Notes: generated by a model from the letters alone, not told the origin. Counted from the first letter of the stretch, positions 8,794 through 17,856 are shown. The stretch is 64,000 bases of DNA from an uncultured Roseovarius sp. (GCF_947489715.1 NZ_CANLER010000002.1:1-64000), one strand, 5' to 3'. Program-made: numbers and translations.

Positions 8794-9819
8794 TCAGAAG
8801 TTATAGGCAAACAACGTGCCGATGGTGTGGTTGCGCTCTCCACTCTCGCGCCCGTATCGGTATCCGATGGCGCCGGTGAAATTCTCGAAAAATTCCATTT
8901 CGGCAGACACTGTGGCCAGGTGGTCTGTCGACATCGTCTCGACATCGCGAACCGAATAGACCGCCGAGACCGTTACCGGACCAACCGGTGCCGCGACGCC
9001 CAACGTGCCATAAGTGGTCGAATTGCTGGTGCCGTCGAATTCGTCGAACCAGGCGATCTCGGCCAGCAGTTCCAGCGGGAATGACCCGCCGTCGAAGGTA
9101 TGATTGACCCCGAAAACAAGGCCGGTCTGATCAGCCGTATCGCCCCTGCCCTTCGCCTGATACTGGATACCGGCATTATAGCCTGTCGACCCGAATTCAC
9201 CCGACACTGACAAGGCAACGGATTCCGGGCTGCTGGTATTGGAAACACCGCCGGCACCGCGATTGTTCTGTCCCCGTTCGGTCCCGATGGAATCACTCAG
9301 GATCGTCCGATCCGCCTGAAACACCGAAAAGGTCAGTTCATGCTCACCGTTTGCAGCGGCAAACGGCACGATCACCGCACCGCCCAGCCTTTCGGTGATT
9401 TCGTAATCTTCTGCAAAGTCAACGCCATAGATACCAGGCGCCGCGTCCCAGGCCGATCCAAAGGCCGGGTTGAACTTACCCAGGACAACCTGTGCGGCAC
9501 CAAAATCATGGGCAAAGAACAACTCTTCGGCATAGAACCCGTGATCTTCGAGGAAACTGTCGCTGGTCGGGTCGATGACCTGCTCTATCAACAAGGTCGC
9601 GTTCACCGAAGTCCTATCGGTGAAGGCAAAGGACAGCCCGCCTTCAATGGTTGCGAAGGTATTGTTGATTTCCGCTGTCGGGTCCGTTGAATCGTAGGTA
9701 AAATCGCTTTGTAATTCGATACTGAACTCAGCCGAGAACGGCCCGCTGCCCTCTTCCGCCAGGGCAGCACCAGCCATGCCAAACAGCACCGCGCCCGATG
9801 CCAAAACGTAAGTCTTCAT
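8794..9819 (-). CDS. Outer-membrane beta-barrel (porin-like) protein
   Basis: This 341-residue protein has a signal peptide (MKTYVLASGAVLFGMAGAALA) and is composed of alternating polar/apolar beta strands with Gly/Asn/Asp-rich turns. It ends in the aromatic C-terminal signature of barrel proteins (LFAYNF, terminal Phe). These features indicate an outer-membrane channel. Because it lies between an imelysin and bfd-bfr in one operon, it could carry iron or a small iron chelate, but nothing in the sequence shows the substrate. It is separated from the upstream imelysin by 106 nt containing a strong hairpin. Confidence 0.75.
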   Translation of the reverse strand: MKTYVLASGAVLFGMAGAALAEEGSGPFSAEFSIELQSDFTYDSTDPTAEINNTFATIEGGLSFAFTDRTSVNATLLIEQVIDPTSDSFLEDHGFYAEELFFAHDFGAAQVVLGKFNPAFGSAWDAAPGIYGVDFAEDYEITERLGGAVIVPFAAANGEHELTFSVFQADRTILSDSIGTERGQNNRGAGGVSNTSSPESVALSVSGEFGSTGYNAGIQYQAKGRGDTADQTGLVFGVNHTFDGGSFPLELLAEIAWFDEFDGTSNSTTYGTLGVAAPVGPVTVSAVYSVRDVETMSTDHLATVSAEMEFFENFTGAIGYRYGRESGERNHTIGTLFAYNF

Positions 9820-9882
9820 GTCTCTCTCATTTCATTTGTCATGGCTGGCTGTGTCACTGCTGACTGGCGCGCTGTTATTCGG

Positions 9883-9909
9883 TCTGCGCCCCACTGATCG
9901 GGGCGCAGA
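9883..9909 (-). other. Intercistronic hairpin without T-run
   Basis: A perfect 10-bp GC-rich stem (9883-9892 with 9900-9909) with a 7-nt loop lies between the imelysin stop and the porin-like start. No T-run follows on the minus strand, so it is more likely an RNA processing or stabilising hairpin, or a weak attenuator, than a full terminator. Confidence 0.7.
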
Positions 9910-9925
9910 GATTTCCTGCCGGTTT

Positions 9926-11203
9926 TTACTGGAAGACCGCCGTTGGGTTATCGAGGCTGTCTGAGCCTTCGAACTCGATCTGGCCAAGGCCAAGCACCCC
10001 GACCACCCGTTCGATCGAACGGGTCTGATCAATCAGCCCATTCACGCCACCCATGACCAGGGCCTCACCGCCCTCATTACCGGCTTCCAGCATCATGTCA
10101 TAGCTAAAGCCCGCTTCGGCAGCGGTCTTGATCCGGCCAAGCGCCAGCATCGTTCCGGCCAGTTTGGTTCGCATTTCAGCGTCAAGCGTAGCGTCCGTTG
10201 CGGCCACCAGATCAGACAGGGACGGCCCGGAAATCAGCGATCCGTCAATCCGCACATATTCGCCCAGATAGACGTTCTGCACTCCCAGACCGTCGTAATA
10301 ATGGCTGTTATGGGTGTTGTCCGAGAAACAGTCATGCTCTTCCTCGGGGTCATTCAGCATCAAACCAAGCCGCATCCGTTCGCCCGCCTGTTCACCGTAG
10401 GAAAGTGACCCCATGCCGGTCAGGATCGCGGAAATCCCATTGTCTTCGCTGGCTGTCAGCTCTGCGCGCGCGGCACCGCCATCGGCCCATTGCGACGCCA
10501 TCCATTCCAGATCGCTCACCAAAAGATCGGTGGCCGCCTTCAGGTAAGCGGCCCGACGATTGCAATTGCCGCCAGTGCACGCGTCACCCGTCGCATAATC
10601 CGTCCAGGGGCGGTTGCCAGCACCAGCGTCGTGACCGTTCAGGTCCTGACCCCAGAGCAGGAATTCAATTGCGTGATAGCCGGTTGCCACATTGGCTTCG
10701 ATCCCATCCGCCTCGTGCAGCGTCTCGGCCAGCAATTCCGGCGTGATCTGGCTGGCATCCACAGCATTGCCCGACAGGCTGAAGGACGGGTATGCCACCA
10801 CGTTCAGAACAGCAAAGGCGTTTTCGTCAGACGCGCCGCCATAGCCTGCATCGACATAATCAATCAGCCCCTCATCCAGCGGCCATGCGTTAACCTTGCC
10901 TTCCCAGTCATCCACGATGGCATTGCCAAAGCGGTAGACTTCGGTCTGCTGGTACGGCACGCGCGCCGCGATCCAAGCCTCTTTTGCAGCCTCAAGCGCC
11001 TGCGGGGATGGATCGGTAATCAGCGCGTTGATCGCGGTCTGCAAATTCTGGGCCGCCACTAGACTGTCGGCATATTTTGCCTGGGCGATGTTGGCGTATG
11101 TTTCCAATACGTCCGATTTGGTCACATCGCCTGCGGCCATAACCGCAGAACCGAAACCAACGCTGAGGGCAAGCGCGCTGGTGGCAAGAATGAGGGTCTT
11201 CAT
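9926..11203 (-). CDS. Imelysin family periplasmic iron-associated protein
   Basis: The 425-residue protein has a signal peptide ending near VMAAG (residue 25) and the intact imelysin GxHxxE motif in TGYHAIEFLLWGQD (GYHAIE at 175-180). The M75/imelysin family (IrpA, ICMP, EfeO) is linked to iron uptake and is found in the periplasm or anchored at the outer membrane. A second Cys pair (DACTGGNC, about 207-214) fits members with disulfides. AAGGAAG precedes ATG 11203. It lies 16 nt after the Cys-rich gene, in the operon headed by hemP. Confidence 0.93.
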   Translation of the reverse strand: MKTLILATSALALSVGFGSAVMAAGDVTKSDVLETYANIAQAKYADSLVAAQNLQTAINALITDPSPQALEAAKEAWIAARVPYQQTEVYRFGNAIVDDWEGKVNAWPLDEGLIDYVDAGYGGASDENAFAVLNVVAYPSFSLSGNAVDASQITPELLAETLHEADGIEANVATGYHAIEFLLWGQDLNGHDAGAGNRPWTDYATGDACTGGNCNRRAAYLKAATDLLVSDLEWMASQWADGGAARAELTASEDNGISAILTGMGSLSYGEQAGERMRLGLMLNDPEEEHDCFSDNTHNSHYYDGLGVQNVYLGEYVRIDGSLISGPSLSDLVAATDATLDAEMRTKLAGTMLALGRIKTAAEAGFSYDMMLEAGNEGGEALVMGGVNGLIDQTRSIERVVGVLGLGQIEFEGSDSLDNPTAVFQ

Positions 11204-11219
11204 GGATTGGCTTCCTTAG

Positions 11220-11699
11220 CTAATGATAGGTTGTGTGTCTTCGCGGTTGCTGCTGCGCCAGGCGATCGGCCTTCAGGCCCATGCGTTTCAGCGCAAACCC
11301 GAAATCTTCCGCCAGACCGACAAGCGTTCCCGCAATGTCGGGCCGAACGATATTGATGGCGATCAGCATGGCATCCTCGCGGGCGCCCTCGCTGGCATAG
11401 CCGATGAAATTGGCAAAGCAGGATTCGTCGGCACCCACGCAATTGCAGGATACGTTATGGCGCATCAAAGGTCGCCGGCCGTGGCGCGCACAAAGTGCAC
11501 AAAGTTCCTCAAACGATTTCAGAACCCTGCGCCCATGTACCGGACCAAGGGCCGTTGCGAAATCATTCCAAACCTGGGTTTGCGAATCCGGGCCATCGCT
11601 CCAGAGGCGCAGGTAAAGGATCGCCCCTGCCTCCACAGGTCCCAGCTCGGCCATATGCCCAACAGGTGCGGCGCCACGAAAGGAAACAGGCGCGTTCAT
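11220..11699 (-). CDS. Conserved hypothetical Cys-rich protein
   Basis: The 159-residue protein has no signal peptide or membrane segment. Five Cys are grouped within about 35 residues (ELCALC, then NVSCNC and ESCFANF), a spacing that could hold a metal or Fe-S cluster. Its ATG overlaps the hemP stop in an ATGA, so it is translationally coupled to hemP and precedes the imelysin. The position suggests a cytosolic role in haem or iron handling, but I do not recognise the family. The C-terminus is basic and His-containing (RRHTTYH). Confidence 0.7.
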   Translation of the reverse strand: MNAPVSFRGAAPVGHMAELGPVEAGAILYLRLWSDGPDSQTQVWNDFATALGPVHGRRVLKSFEELCALCARHGRRPLMRHNVSCNCVGADESCFANFIGYASEGAREDAMLIAINIVRPDIAGTLVGLAEDFGFALKRMGLKADRLAQQQPRRHTTYH

Positions 11700-11863
11700 T
11701 TGGTCAAAATCAGCTTGCCCGCGCGGGTGATCCGCAGGGTATAAAGCTGATCCTCAAGCTTGATCTTTGCCAGATCGCCACCCTTCGTCAGATCCTGCGC
11801 CTCGTAAAGCGGCAGGGTATCAGCGGGGCGATATACGGTCTCCTTGGCCACGCTTACCACCAT
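11696..11863 (-). CDS. hemP: Hemin uptake protein HemP
   Basis: This 55-residue protein ends with the HemP signature: YEAQDLTKGGDLAKIKL followed by QLYTLRITRAGKLILTK. HemP is a small cytosolic protein encoded at the head of haem/iron uptake operons; in some alphaproteobacteria it activates haem transport genes. ATG 11863 is chosen because GGAGGGG lies 3-5 nt upstream; the codon at 11875 lacks a ribosome site. The 4-bp overlap with the next gene and the palindromic region upstream (12098-12127) suggest iron-regulated transcription of the whole operon. Confidence 0.9.
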   Translation of the reverse strand: MVVSVAKETVYRPADTLPLYEAQDLTKGGDLAKIKLEDQLYTLRITRAGKLILTK

Positions 11864-12097
11864 AGCCCCCTCCATTCGGTACGCTCGACCGCGTCCAGAC
11901 AGCATTCGAGACTGAGGAAAGAAGGAACGCCGAAATCGAACGCCGCACAGATCAACTCCGTGCGGCTTCGGGGGATTGTCGGGTGATCCGCGAAATTTTG
12001 TGCCAAGATTTGCATCAGCCACTCCGTTTGGTGATCTGTGTTTCATTGGCTTACCCGGAATCACCGAGTTGGCTTGCTTTTATTTCTGAGTTATTTT

Positions 12098-12127
12098 GTC
12101 GGATAAGTCAATCCGACTATTTTAGTC
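12098..12127. promoter_or_regulatory. Overlapping palindromes upstream of hemP (candidate iron-responsive operator)
   Basis: Two perfect inverted repeats overlap here: GTCGGAT and ATCCGAC with a 6-nt spacer (12098-12117), and GACTA and TAGTC with a 3-nt spacer (12115-12127). They lie in an AT-rich stretch about 235-265 bp upstream of the hemP start. The second resembles what I recall of iron-regulatory boxes in Rhodobacterales, but I cannot confirm the consensus. Confidence 0.45.
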
Positions 12128-12259
12128 AAGCATCAAAAACCCCAAATCCGCCGGGGGCCACACAGCCCTCGAAGACCGCCCCGCACCACAATTCCGCATT
12201 TGGGTGCTGACAGACTCGTCAAATTTTGATAGCTGTGCCTCACGACTCATGAAGGAGAG

Positions 12260-12298
12260 ATGTCGATGAGAATGTTCAGGACCCCACCCCACAGCTGA
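12260..12298 (+). CDS. Possible 10-12-residue leader peptide
   Basis: A tiny frame encodes MSMRMFRTPPHS. GGAG at 12254-12257 is best spaced (8 nt) for the second Met at 12266. The stop lies inside the left arm of a hairpin (12294-12327) in front of the ABC exporter gene, the layout expected of a translation-sensing leader. There is no run of one amino acid to suggest classic attenuation. It could be chance. Confidence 0.25.
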   Translation: MSMRMFRTPPHS

Positions 12299-12327
12299 AA
12301 AGCCGGTCCTGAAAGGGTGGCTTCAGC
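12294..12327 (+). promoter_or_regulatory. Leader hairpin before ABC exporter
   Basis: GCTGAA (12294-12299) pairs with TTCAGC (12322-12327), and GCC (12302-12304) pairs with GGC (12319-12321) across a 2-nt bulge. It overlaps the stop of the possible leader peptide and lies 45 nt upstream of the exporter start. No T-run follows. Confidence 0.35.
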
Positions 12328-12372
12328 CCCCCGACTCATCCCAATCTTATCCTGCGCCCTACGGAGGGCATC

Positions 12373-14196
12373 ATGTTTCGAAAATTCGAAAACCTCATCA
12401 ATCCATTTGCCCCTGTTGCGGCTGAAACGCCGCCCTCTACCCTGTGGGCCTATATCCGCACACAGCTGAAACCGTTTCACCGGTGGCTGCCCTGGATCGC
12501 CCTGGTGGGGCTGGTCGTGGCATTGATGGAGAACTGGTTGATATTCTATGCCGGCAGGCTGATTGACCTGATGACCCAGACCGGCCCGACCGTATTCTGG
12601 CAACAGCATCAGGCCGAGATTCTGCTGGCGGCCTTCTTCGTGCTGTTTCTGCGGCCCTGCCTTTTTGCCCTCAACCATTTGTTTTTAGGGCAAACCCTGG
12701 CATCGAACCTGCAAGAGCAGGCCAGATGGCGCGCGCATAAACACCTGCTGGGCCAATCGTCGGGCTTCTTCCAGAACGATTTTGCCGGGCGGCTGGCCAA
12801 CCGTGTCATGCAGATCGGTCCCGCCGTCGAAGATAGCGCCTATCTGGCGTTCGAAGGCCTGTGGTTTTCGATGACCTATGTAGCCGGGGCCATTTTCATC
12901 CTCAGCCAGATGGATGTTCGGCTGGCCATACCGCTCGCACTCTGGCTGGTTGTCTACATCATCTATGTCTGGAAAATCGCCGTCCGCGTCGCCACCGCCT
13001 CGGAAAAGTGGTCCGACGCGCGCTCGCTGGTGACGGGACGGGTCGTGGACGCCTATGCCAATATCGAAACGGTCAAGCTGTTCTCGCACGGGGACCGCGA
13101 GCAGACCTACGCCCTCTCCGCCATGCGCCGGCTGCGCCTCCGGTTTCAGCGCTTCATGCGCCTGATGACCGAGATGGAATTTGGCCTGAACCTGATCAAC
13201 GGCATGTTGATTGTCGGCGTCATTGCACCGGCAATCTGGCTTTGGACCAGGGGCGAGGTCACCGTGGGCGAGGTTGCGGCAGCCACCGCGCTTACCATCC
13301 GTCTGAACGGCATGAGCGGTTGGATCGTCTGGGTCACCATCCAGTTATTTGAAAATGCCGGGGTGATCCGGGAAAGCCTGCGGTCGATTGCTGTTGCCCA
13401 TGATGTTGTGGACAAACCAAACGCCCTTACCCTGACTGTGGAAAGCGCCGATATCCAGGTCGAGAATCTCAGCCATCACTACGGCAAGAATCACGGCGGT
13501 CTGGACGGCATCAACCTGACCATTCCCGCAGGGCAGCGTGTCGGCCTTGTGGGGCGGTCAGGTGCGGGCAAATCAAGCCTCGTCAACTTGCTCTTGCGGT
13601 TTCGCGATGCCGAAAGCGGGCGCATCCTGATCGATGGGCAATCCGTATCGGATGTCACGCAGGACAGCTTGCGCAAGCATATCGGCATGGTGACACAGGA
13701 CAGTTCCCTGCTGCACAGGTCGGTGCGCGCCAACATCCTCTATGGCAATCCCGATGCGACCGAAGCTCAGATGATCTCGGCTGCGCAACGGGCAGAGGCG
13801 CATGAGTTCATTCAGGATCTGCGCGACCCCGAAGGACGTGCCGGTTACAATGCACAGGTGGGGGAACGCGGAGTGAAACTCTCTGGCGGTCAACGCCAGC
13901 GCATTGCGATTGCCCGCGTGATCCTGAAGAACGCCCCGATCCTGATCCTGGACGAGGCCACCTCGGCGCTGGACAGCGAAGTCGAGGCCACCATTCAGGA
14001 TACGCTCTACGGGGTGATGGAAGGCAAGACCGTGATCGCCATCGCCCACCGCCTGTCGACCATCGCGCAGATGGATCGCATCGTGGTGCTGGACGAAGGC
14101 CGGGTGGTCGAGGATGGCAGCCATACCGACCTGCTGGCGGAAAACGGCCTCTATGCCAGCCTTTGGGCACGGCAATCGGGCGGTTTTCTTGGGTAG
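12373..14196 (+). CDS. ABC transporter, fused permease and ATPase (exporter type)
   Basis: The 607-residue protein has an N-terminal transmembrane domain of about six segments (roughly residues 40-340), then one nucleotide-binding domain. Walker A is GRSGAGKS (394-401), the signature LSGGQRQR lies near 503, Walker B ILILDEATSALD near 525, and an H-loop in IAIAHRLSTI follows. This is a half-size ABCB/MsbA-like exporter expected to work as a homodimer in the inner membrane. GGAGG at 12363-12367 precedes ATG 12373. The substrate is not evident. It is monocistronic, divergent from the iron operon and followed by a weak hairpin before nap. Confidence 0.92.
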   Translation: MFRKFENLINPFAPVAAETPPSTLWAYIRTQLKPFHRWLPWIALVGLVVALMENWLIFYAGRLIDLMTQTGPTVFWQQHQAEILLAAFFVLFLRPCLFALNHLFLGQTLASNLQEQARWRAHKHLLGQSSGFFQNDFAGRLANRVMQIGPAVEDSAYLAFEGLWFSMTYVAGAIFILSQMDVRLAIPLALWLVVYIIYVWKIAVRVATASEKWSDARSLVTGRVVDAYANIETVKLFSHGDREQTYALSAMRRLRLRFQRFMRLMTEMEFGLNLINGMLIVGVIAPAIWLWTRGEVTVGEVAAATALTIRLNGMSGWIVWVTIQLFENAGVIRESLRSIAVAHDVVDKPNALTLTVESADIQVENLSHHYGKNHGGLDGINLTIPAGQRVGLVGRSGAGKSSLVNLLLRFRDAESGRILIDGQSVSDVTQDSLRKHIGMVTQDSSLLHRSVRANILYGNPDATEAQMISAAQRAEAHEFIQDLRDPEGRAGYNAQVGERGVKLSGGQRQRIAIARVILKNAPILILDEATSALDSEVEATIQDTLYGVMEGKTVIAIAHRLSTIAQMDRIVVLDEGRVVEDGSHTDLLAENGLYASLWARQSGGFLG

Positions 14197-14243
14197 AGCC
14201 CCCGCCGCGCGCACCTGATGTCCTTGGTGCCCCAAACAAATCA

Positions 14244-14270
14244 CCGGATCCGACCCTGCGCCGGGTCCGG
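14244..14270 (+). terminator. Weak terminator-like hairpin after ABC exporter
   Basis: A 9-bp stem (14244-14252 with 14262-14270, one G-U pair) has a 9-nt loop. Only a GTTTG tract follows at some distance, so termination would be inefficient. It separates the exporter from the nap operon. Confidence 0.4.
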
Positions 14271-14378
14271 CAAGATCGGGGTTTGAATTGACGCCAGGCC
14301 CTAGACAACCCAGCGCGCCTGACGCAAAGTGAGATTGGAAACGCGCGAACTCAAAATTTGAATCTTCAGGGAGGCTCT

Positions 14379-14558
14379 ATGAGCCAATTTGAGAGCGAGT
14401 CGCGTGCGCAAGTTGACGTTGTTTCTAAATCCAGCGAGCTGCGTATCTTTTTCTTTCTGGCGGTGCTCCTGGCACCCATTCTCAGCTTTGTTCTGGTTGG
14501 CGGATACGGATTTCTGATCTGGATGTCGCAAATACTGCTTGGCCCTCCGAGCCACTAA
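14379..14558 (+). CDS. napE: Periplasmic nitrate reductase membrane protein NapE
   Basis: The 59-residue protein has one long hydrophobic segment (about residues 24-50, IFFFLAVLLAPILSFVLVGG), as expected for NapE, a small inner-membrane subunit of unknown exact role in Nap systems. ATG 14379 is preceded by GGGAGG at good spacing; an upstream in-frame Met at 14358 lacks one. It is the first gene of napEFDABC. I searched the 182 bp upstream by eye for an FNR/NnrR-type TTGAT-N4-ATCAA site and found none. Confidence 0.88.
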   Translation: MSQFESESRAQVDVVSKSSELRIFFFLAVLLAPILSFVLVGGYGFLIWMSQILLGPPSH

Positions 14559-14565
14559 GCCGGAG

Positions 14566-15069
14566 ATGAGCACGCAAGACATGAACCGTAGGAATTTCCT
14601 GCGCGGTGCGTCGCAGCCAGCTTTGGCGGTGCAGCGGCCTCCTTGGGTGCGGCAAGACGCCTTGACGAACTGCACCTCTTGCAATGACTGCGTGTCTGCC
14701 TGCCCCGAAAACATCCTGAAGCTCGACGATGCGGGCCTACCGATGGTGGATTTCTCGGATACCGGATGCACCTTTTGCGGTGACTGCGCCGCATCCTGCA
14801 CCCAGGGCGTTTTCGACGCGCAAAGCGAGCCCGCCTGGCAAAACAGCCTGACGGTTTCTGGCGACTGCCTGCTTGCCTCGGGCGTGTCGTGCCAGCTTTG
14901 CACGGATTTTTGCGACAGCGAGGCGCTTGTGTTTGACCTCTCCCAACGTCCGGTGGGCGCCTTGAGGGTGGATCACGATAGCTGCACCGGCTGTGGCATG
15001 TGCATCGGTGCCTGCCCTGTCACCGCCATCACCCTTGCGCCACTGACCGAAAGGGAGGTCGCCGCATGA
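14566..15069 (+). CDS. napF: Ferredoxin-type protein NapF
   Basis: The 167-residue protein has [4Fe-4S] Cys clusters in order: CTSCNDCVSACP, CTFCGDCAASC, a less regular CQLCTDFC, and CTGCGMCIGACP. NapF assists maturation of the NapA iron-sulfur cluster in the cytoplasm. The start is uncertain: ATG 14566 has GGAG immediately adjacent (too close), while ATG 14581 (MNRRNFLRG) lies 15 nt from it. The stop overlaps the napD start in an ATGA. Confidence 0.92.
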   Translation: MSTQDMNRRNFLRGASQPALAVQRPPWVRQDALTNCTSCNDCVSACPENILKLDDAGLPMVDFSDTGCTFCGDCAASCTQGVFDAQSEPAWQNSLTVSGDCLLASGVSCQLCTDFCDSEALVFDLSQRPVGALRVDHDSCTGCGMCIGACPVTAITLAPLTEREVAA

Positions 15070-15329
15070 CCCAGAAAACACATATCTCCAGCCTTCTGAT
15101 CACCGCGAAGCCGGACCTGGTGCCACAGGTCGTCAACAGCATCACCGACATGCCCATTGCCGAGGTCGCGCATTCCGATGCAGTCGGCAAAATCATCGTG
15201 ACGCTCGAAACCCCCGATGAAAGCGCCATCGTTCAGGCGCTTACCGATATTCAACTTCTGGACGGCGTTGTCAGCGCCGCCCTTGTCTACCATCACGCCG
15301 AAGCCCTGGCTGACGCGTCCGCCCCGTAA
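15066..15329 (+). CDS. napD: Nap assembly chaperone NapD
   Basis: This 87-residue cytoplasmic chaperone binds the twin-arginine signal of NapA and controls its export. The [21 protein letters not shown] start and the AEVAHSD...IIVTLET core match the small ferredoxin-fold NapD family. ATG 15066 overlaps the napF stop in an ATGA, and napA follows 22 nt after its stop. Confidence 0.93.
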   Translation: MTQKTHISSLLITAKPDLVPQVVNSITDMPIAEVAHSDAVGKIIVTLETPDESAIVQALTDIQLLDGVVSAALVYHHAEALADASAP

Positions 15330-15351
15330 CCGAACCAGAAGGAAAACTGCC

Positions 15352-17856
15352 ATGGCAGAATTTACCCGTCGCGATGTCATCAAAGCCCAGGCCGTGGCCG
15401 CCGCAGCCGCAGCGGCTGGCGTAGCGGTGCCCGCCGCCGCGCAGAACCTTGTCACCGAGGCTGAGCTGACCGAACTGAAATGGTCCAAGGCGGCCTGCCG
15501 CTTTTGCGGTACGGGCTGTTCGATCATGGTGGCCACCAAGGCCGGCCGGGTCGTGGCCACCCACGGCGACAGCAAGGCCGAGGTGAACCGCGGCCTGAAC
15601 TGCGTCAAAGGCTATTTCCTGTCAAAGATCATGTATGGCGAGGACCGCCTGACACAGCCTCTCTTGCGCAAGACCGACGGCGTCTATGACAAGGAAGGGG
15701 ATTTCACACCCGTCTCCTGGGACGAAGCCTTCGATATCATGGCCGAGAAATGGAAAGCCACGCTGAAAGAAAAAGGCCCGAAAGGCATCGGCATGTTCGG
15801 ATCGGGCCAATGGACGGTCTGGGAAGGCTATGCCGCTTCGAAACTGATGAAGGCGGGTTTCAGGTCCAACAATATCGACCCCAACGCGCGGCATTGCATG
15901 GCCTCGGCCGTGGGTGGATTCATGCGCACCTTCGGCATTGACGAGCCAATGGGGTGCTATGACGATTTTGAGAATGCGGATGCTTTCGTTCTCTGGGGCT
16001 CGAACATGGCCGAGATGCACCCCATCCTGTGGACCCGGATTGCCGATCGCAAGTTCAGCCACCCGCATGTCAAGGTGGCGGTCCTGTCGACCTTCAAACA
16101 CCGCAGTTTCGACCTGGCCGACATTCCAATGGTGTTCACACCGCAAACCGATCTGGTGCTGCTGAACTATATCGCCAATTACCTCATCCAGAACGACGCC
16201 GTGAACCAGGATTTCGTTGGTAAACACGTCAATTTCCGCCGGGGTAACACCGATATCGGCTATGGCCTGCGCCCTGAACACCCGCTGGAACAGGCCGCTG
16301 AAAACAACGACAAGGCGGGCGGTTCTTCTGAGATGACCTTCGAGGAGTTTGCCGAATTCGTCGCCCCCTACACGCTGGAATACGCTGAAGAGATGTCAGG
16401 CGTACCGGCCCACCGGATCGAAGAGATGGCAAAGCTCTATGCCGATCCGGATACCAAGGTCATGTCGCTCTGGACCATGGGCGTGAACCAGCACACCCGC
16501 GGCGTCTGGGTCAACAACATGATCTATAATATCCACCTGCTGACCGGCAAAATTTCGACCCCGGGCAATTCGCCCTTCTCGCTGACCGGCCAGCCTTCGG
16601 CCTGCGGCACCGCGCGCGAGGTCGGCACGTTTTCCCACCGCCTGCCCGCCGATCTTGTGGTCGCGAACGAAGAACACCGAAAGTTTGCCGAGAAGATCTG
16701 GAAACTGCCCGAGGGCACGATCCCTGACAAGGTCGGCGCCCATGCGGTGCTGCAAAACCGGCTGCTGAAGGACAGCAAGATCAATTGCTACTGGGTGCAG
16801 GTGAACAACAACATGCAGGCCGCGCCCAACATGATGGAGGAAGGCTATCCCGGCTATCGCAACCCCGACAATTTCATCGTGGTCTCGGATGCCTACCCGA
16901 CCATCACCGCCGAAGCCGCCGACCTGATTCTGCCCACCGCCATGTGGGTCGAAAAAGAGGGCGCTTATGGCAATGCCGAACGCCGCACGCAATTCTGGCA
17001 CCAGTTGGTCGATGCGCCGGGGGAAAGCATGTCCGACATGTGGCAGTTGGTCGAATTCTCCAAGCGCTTCACCACCGACGAGGTGTGGGAGGCCGGCATT
17101 CTGGACGCCAACCCCGACTACAAAGGCAAGACGCTCTATGACGTGCTCTTTGCCAACGGTCAGGTCGACGCCTTCCCGCTGAGTGAAACCAGCCCGGACT
17201 ACAACAACCACGAAGCAGCCGCTTTCGGCTTCTACATCCAGAAGGGCCTCTTCGAGGAATACGCCCAGTTCGGGCGCGGTCACGGCCATGACCTGGCCTC
17301 GTTCGAGACCTATCACAAGGAACGCGGCCTGCGCTGGCCGGTTGTCGATGGCAAGGAAACGCTGTGGCGCTTCAAGGAAGGCTCGGACCCCTATGCCAAG
17401 GCCGGATCGGATTATGATTTCTACGGCAAGCCGGACGGGCGCGCGGTGATCTTTGCCCTGCCCTATGAACCCCCCGCCGAAAGCCCGGATGACGAATACC
17501 CCCTCTGGCTGTCCACCGGTCGGGTGCTGGAACACTGGCACTCCGGCTCCATGACCCAGCGCGTGCCGGAACTGTACAAGGCAGTGCCCGATGCGCTCTG
17601 TTACATGCACCCTGATGACGCCAAGGCCCAGGGCCTGCGGCGCGGCTCCGAAGTGCGCGTGTCTTCGCGGCGTGGCGCGATCATTACCCGCGTTGAAACC
17701 CGTGGCCGCAACAAGCCGCCGCGCGGGCTGATATTCGTGCCCTGGTTCGATGCAAGCCAGTTGATCAACAAGGTGACACTTGACGCGACCGATCCGATCT
17801 CGAAACAGACGGATTTCAAGAAATGTGCCGTCAAAGTCGAACCGGTAACGGGGTAA
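15352..17856 (+). CDS. napA: Periplasmic nitrate reductase catalytic subunit NapA
   Basis: The 834-residue molybdoenzyme reduces nitrate to nitrite in the periplasm. A Tat signal is visible ([10 protein letters not shown], then an Ala-rich h-region and AAAQ, residues 5-31). The [4Fe-4S] ligands are Cys49, Cys52, Cys56 and Cys84 (CRFCGTGC...NC), and the Mo ligand is Cys182 in NARHCMAS. The bis-MGD regions follow ([21 protein letters not shown]) with a C-terminal MGD domain ([16 protein letters not shown]). AGAAGGA precedes ATG 15352. It is the core of napEFDABC, and electrons arrive from NapC via NapB. Confidence 0.98.
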   Translation: MAEFTRRDVIKAQAVAAAAAAAGVAVPAAAQNLVTEAELTELKWSKAACRFCGTGCSIMVATKAGRVVATHGDSKAEVNRGLNCVKGYFLSKIMYGEDRLTQPLLRKTDGVYDKEGDFTPVSWDEAFDIMAEKWKATLKEKGPKGIGMFGSGQWTVWEGYAASKLMKAGFRSNNIDPNARHCMASAVGGFMRTFGIDEPMGCYDDFENADAFVLWGSNMAEMHPILWTRIADRKFSHPHVKVAVLSTFKHRSFDLADIPMVFTPQTDLVLLNYIANYLIQNDAVNQDFVGKHVNFRRGNTDIGYGLRPEHPLEQAAENNDKAGGSSEMTFEEFAEFVAPYTLEYAEEMSGVPAHRIEEMAKLYADPDTKVMSLWTMGVNQHTRGVWVNNMIYNIHLLTGKISTPGNSPFSLTGQPSACGTAREVGTFSHRLPADLVVANEEHRKFAEKIWKLPEGTIPDKVGAHAVLQNRLLKDSKINCYWVQVNNNMQAAPNMMEEGYPGYRNPDNFIVVSDAYPTITAEAADLILPTAMWVEKEGAYGNAERRTQFWHQLVDAPGESMSDMWQLVEFSKRFTTDEVWEAGILDANPDYKGKTLYDVLFANGQVDAFPLSETSPDYNNHEAAAFGFYIQKGLFEEYAQFGRGHGHDLASFETYHKERGLRWPVVDGKETLWRFKEGSDPYAKAGSDYDFYGKPDGRAVIFALPYEPPAESPDDEYPLWLSTGRVLEHWHSGSMTQRVPELYKAVPDALCYMHPDDAKAQGLRRGSEVRVSSRRGAIITRVETRGRNKPPRGLIFVPWFDASQLINKVTLDATDPISKQTDFKKCAVKVEPVTG

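Larger units (their letters stand above)
11864..12372. other. Divergent regulatory region between hemP and the ABC exporter
   Basis: This 509-bp stretch has no convincing gene. It holds the hemP promoter region with two overlapping palindromes near 12098-12127, an AT-rich zone (12075-12135), a possible leader peptide at 12260-12298 and a hairpin at 12294-12327 before the exporter. I see nothing else in it. Confidence 0.6.

Noticed and set aside
14197..14378. FNR/NnrR-type site upstream of napE
   Set aside because: A TTGA occurs near 14287, but no symmetric TCAA partner at the right spacing was found.
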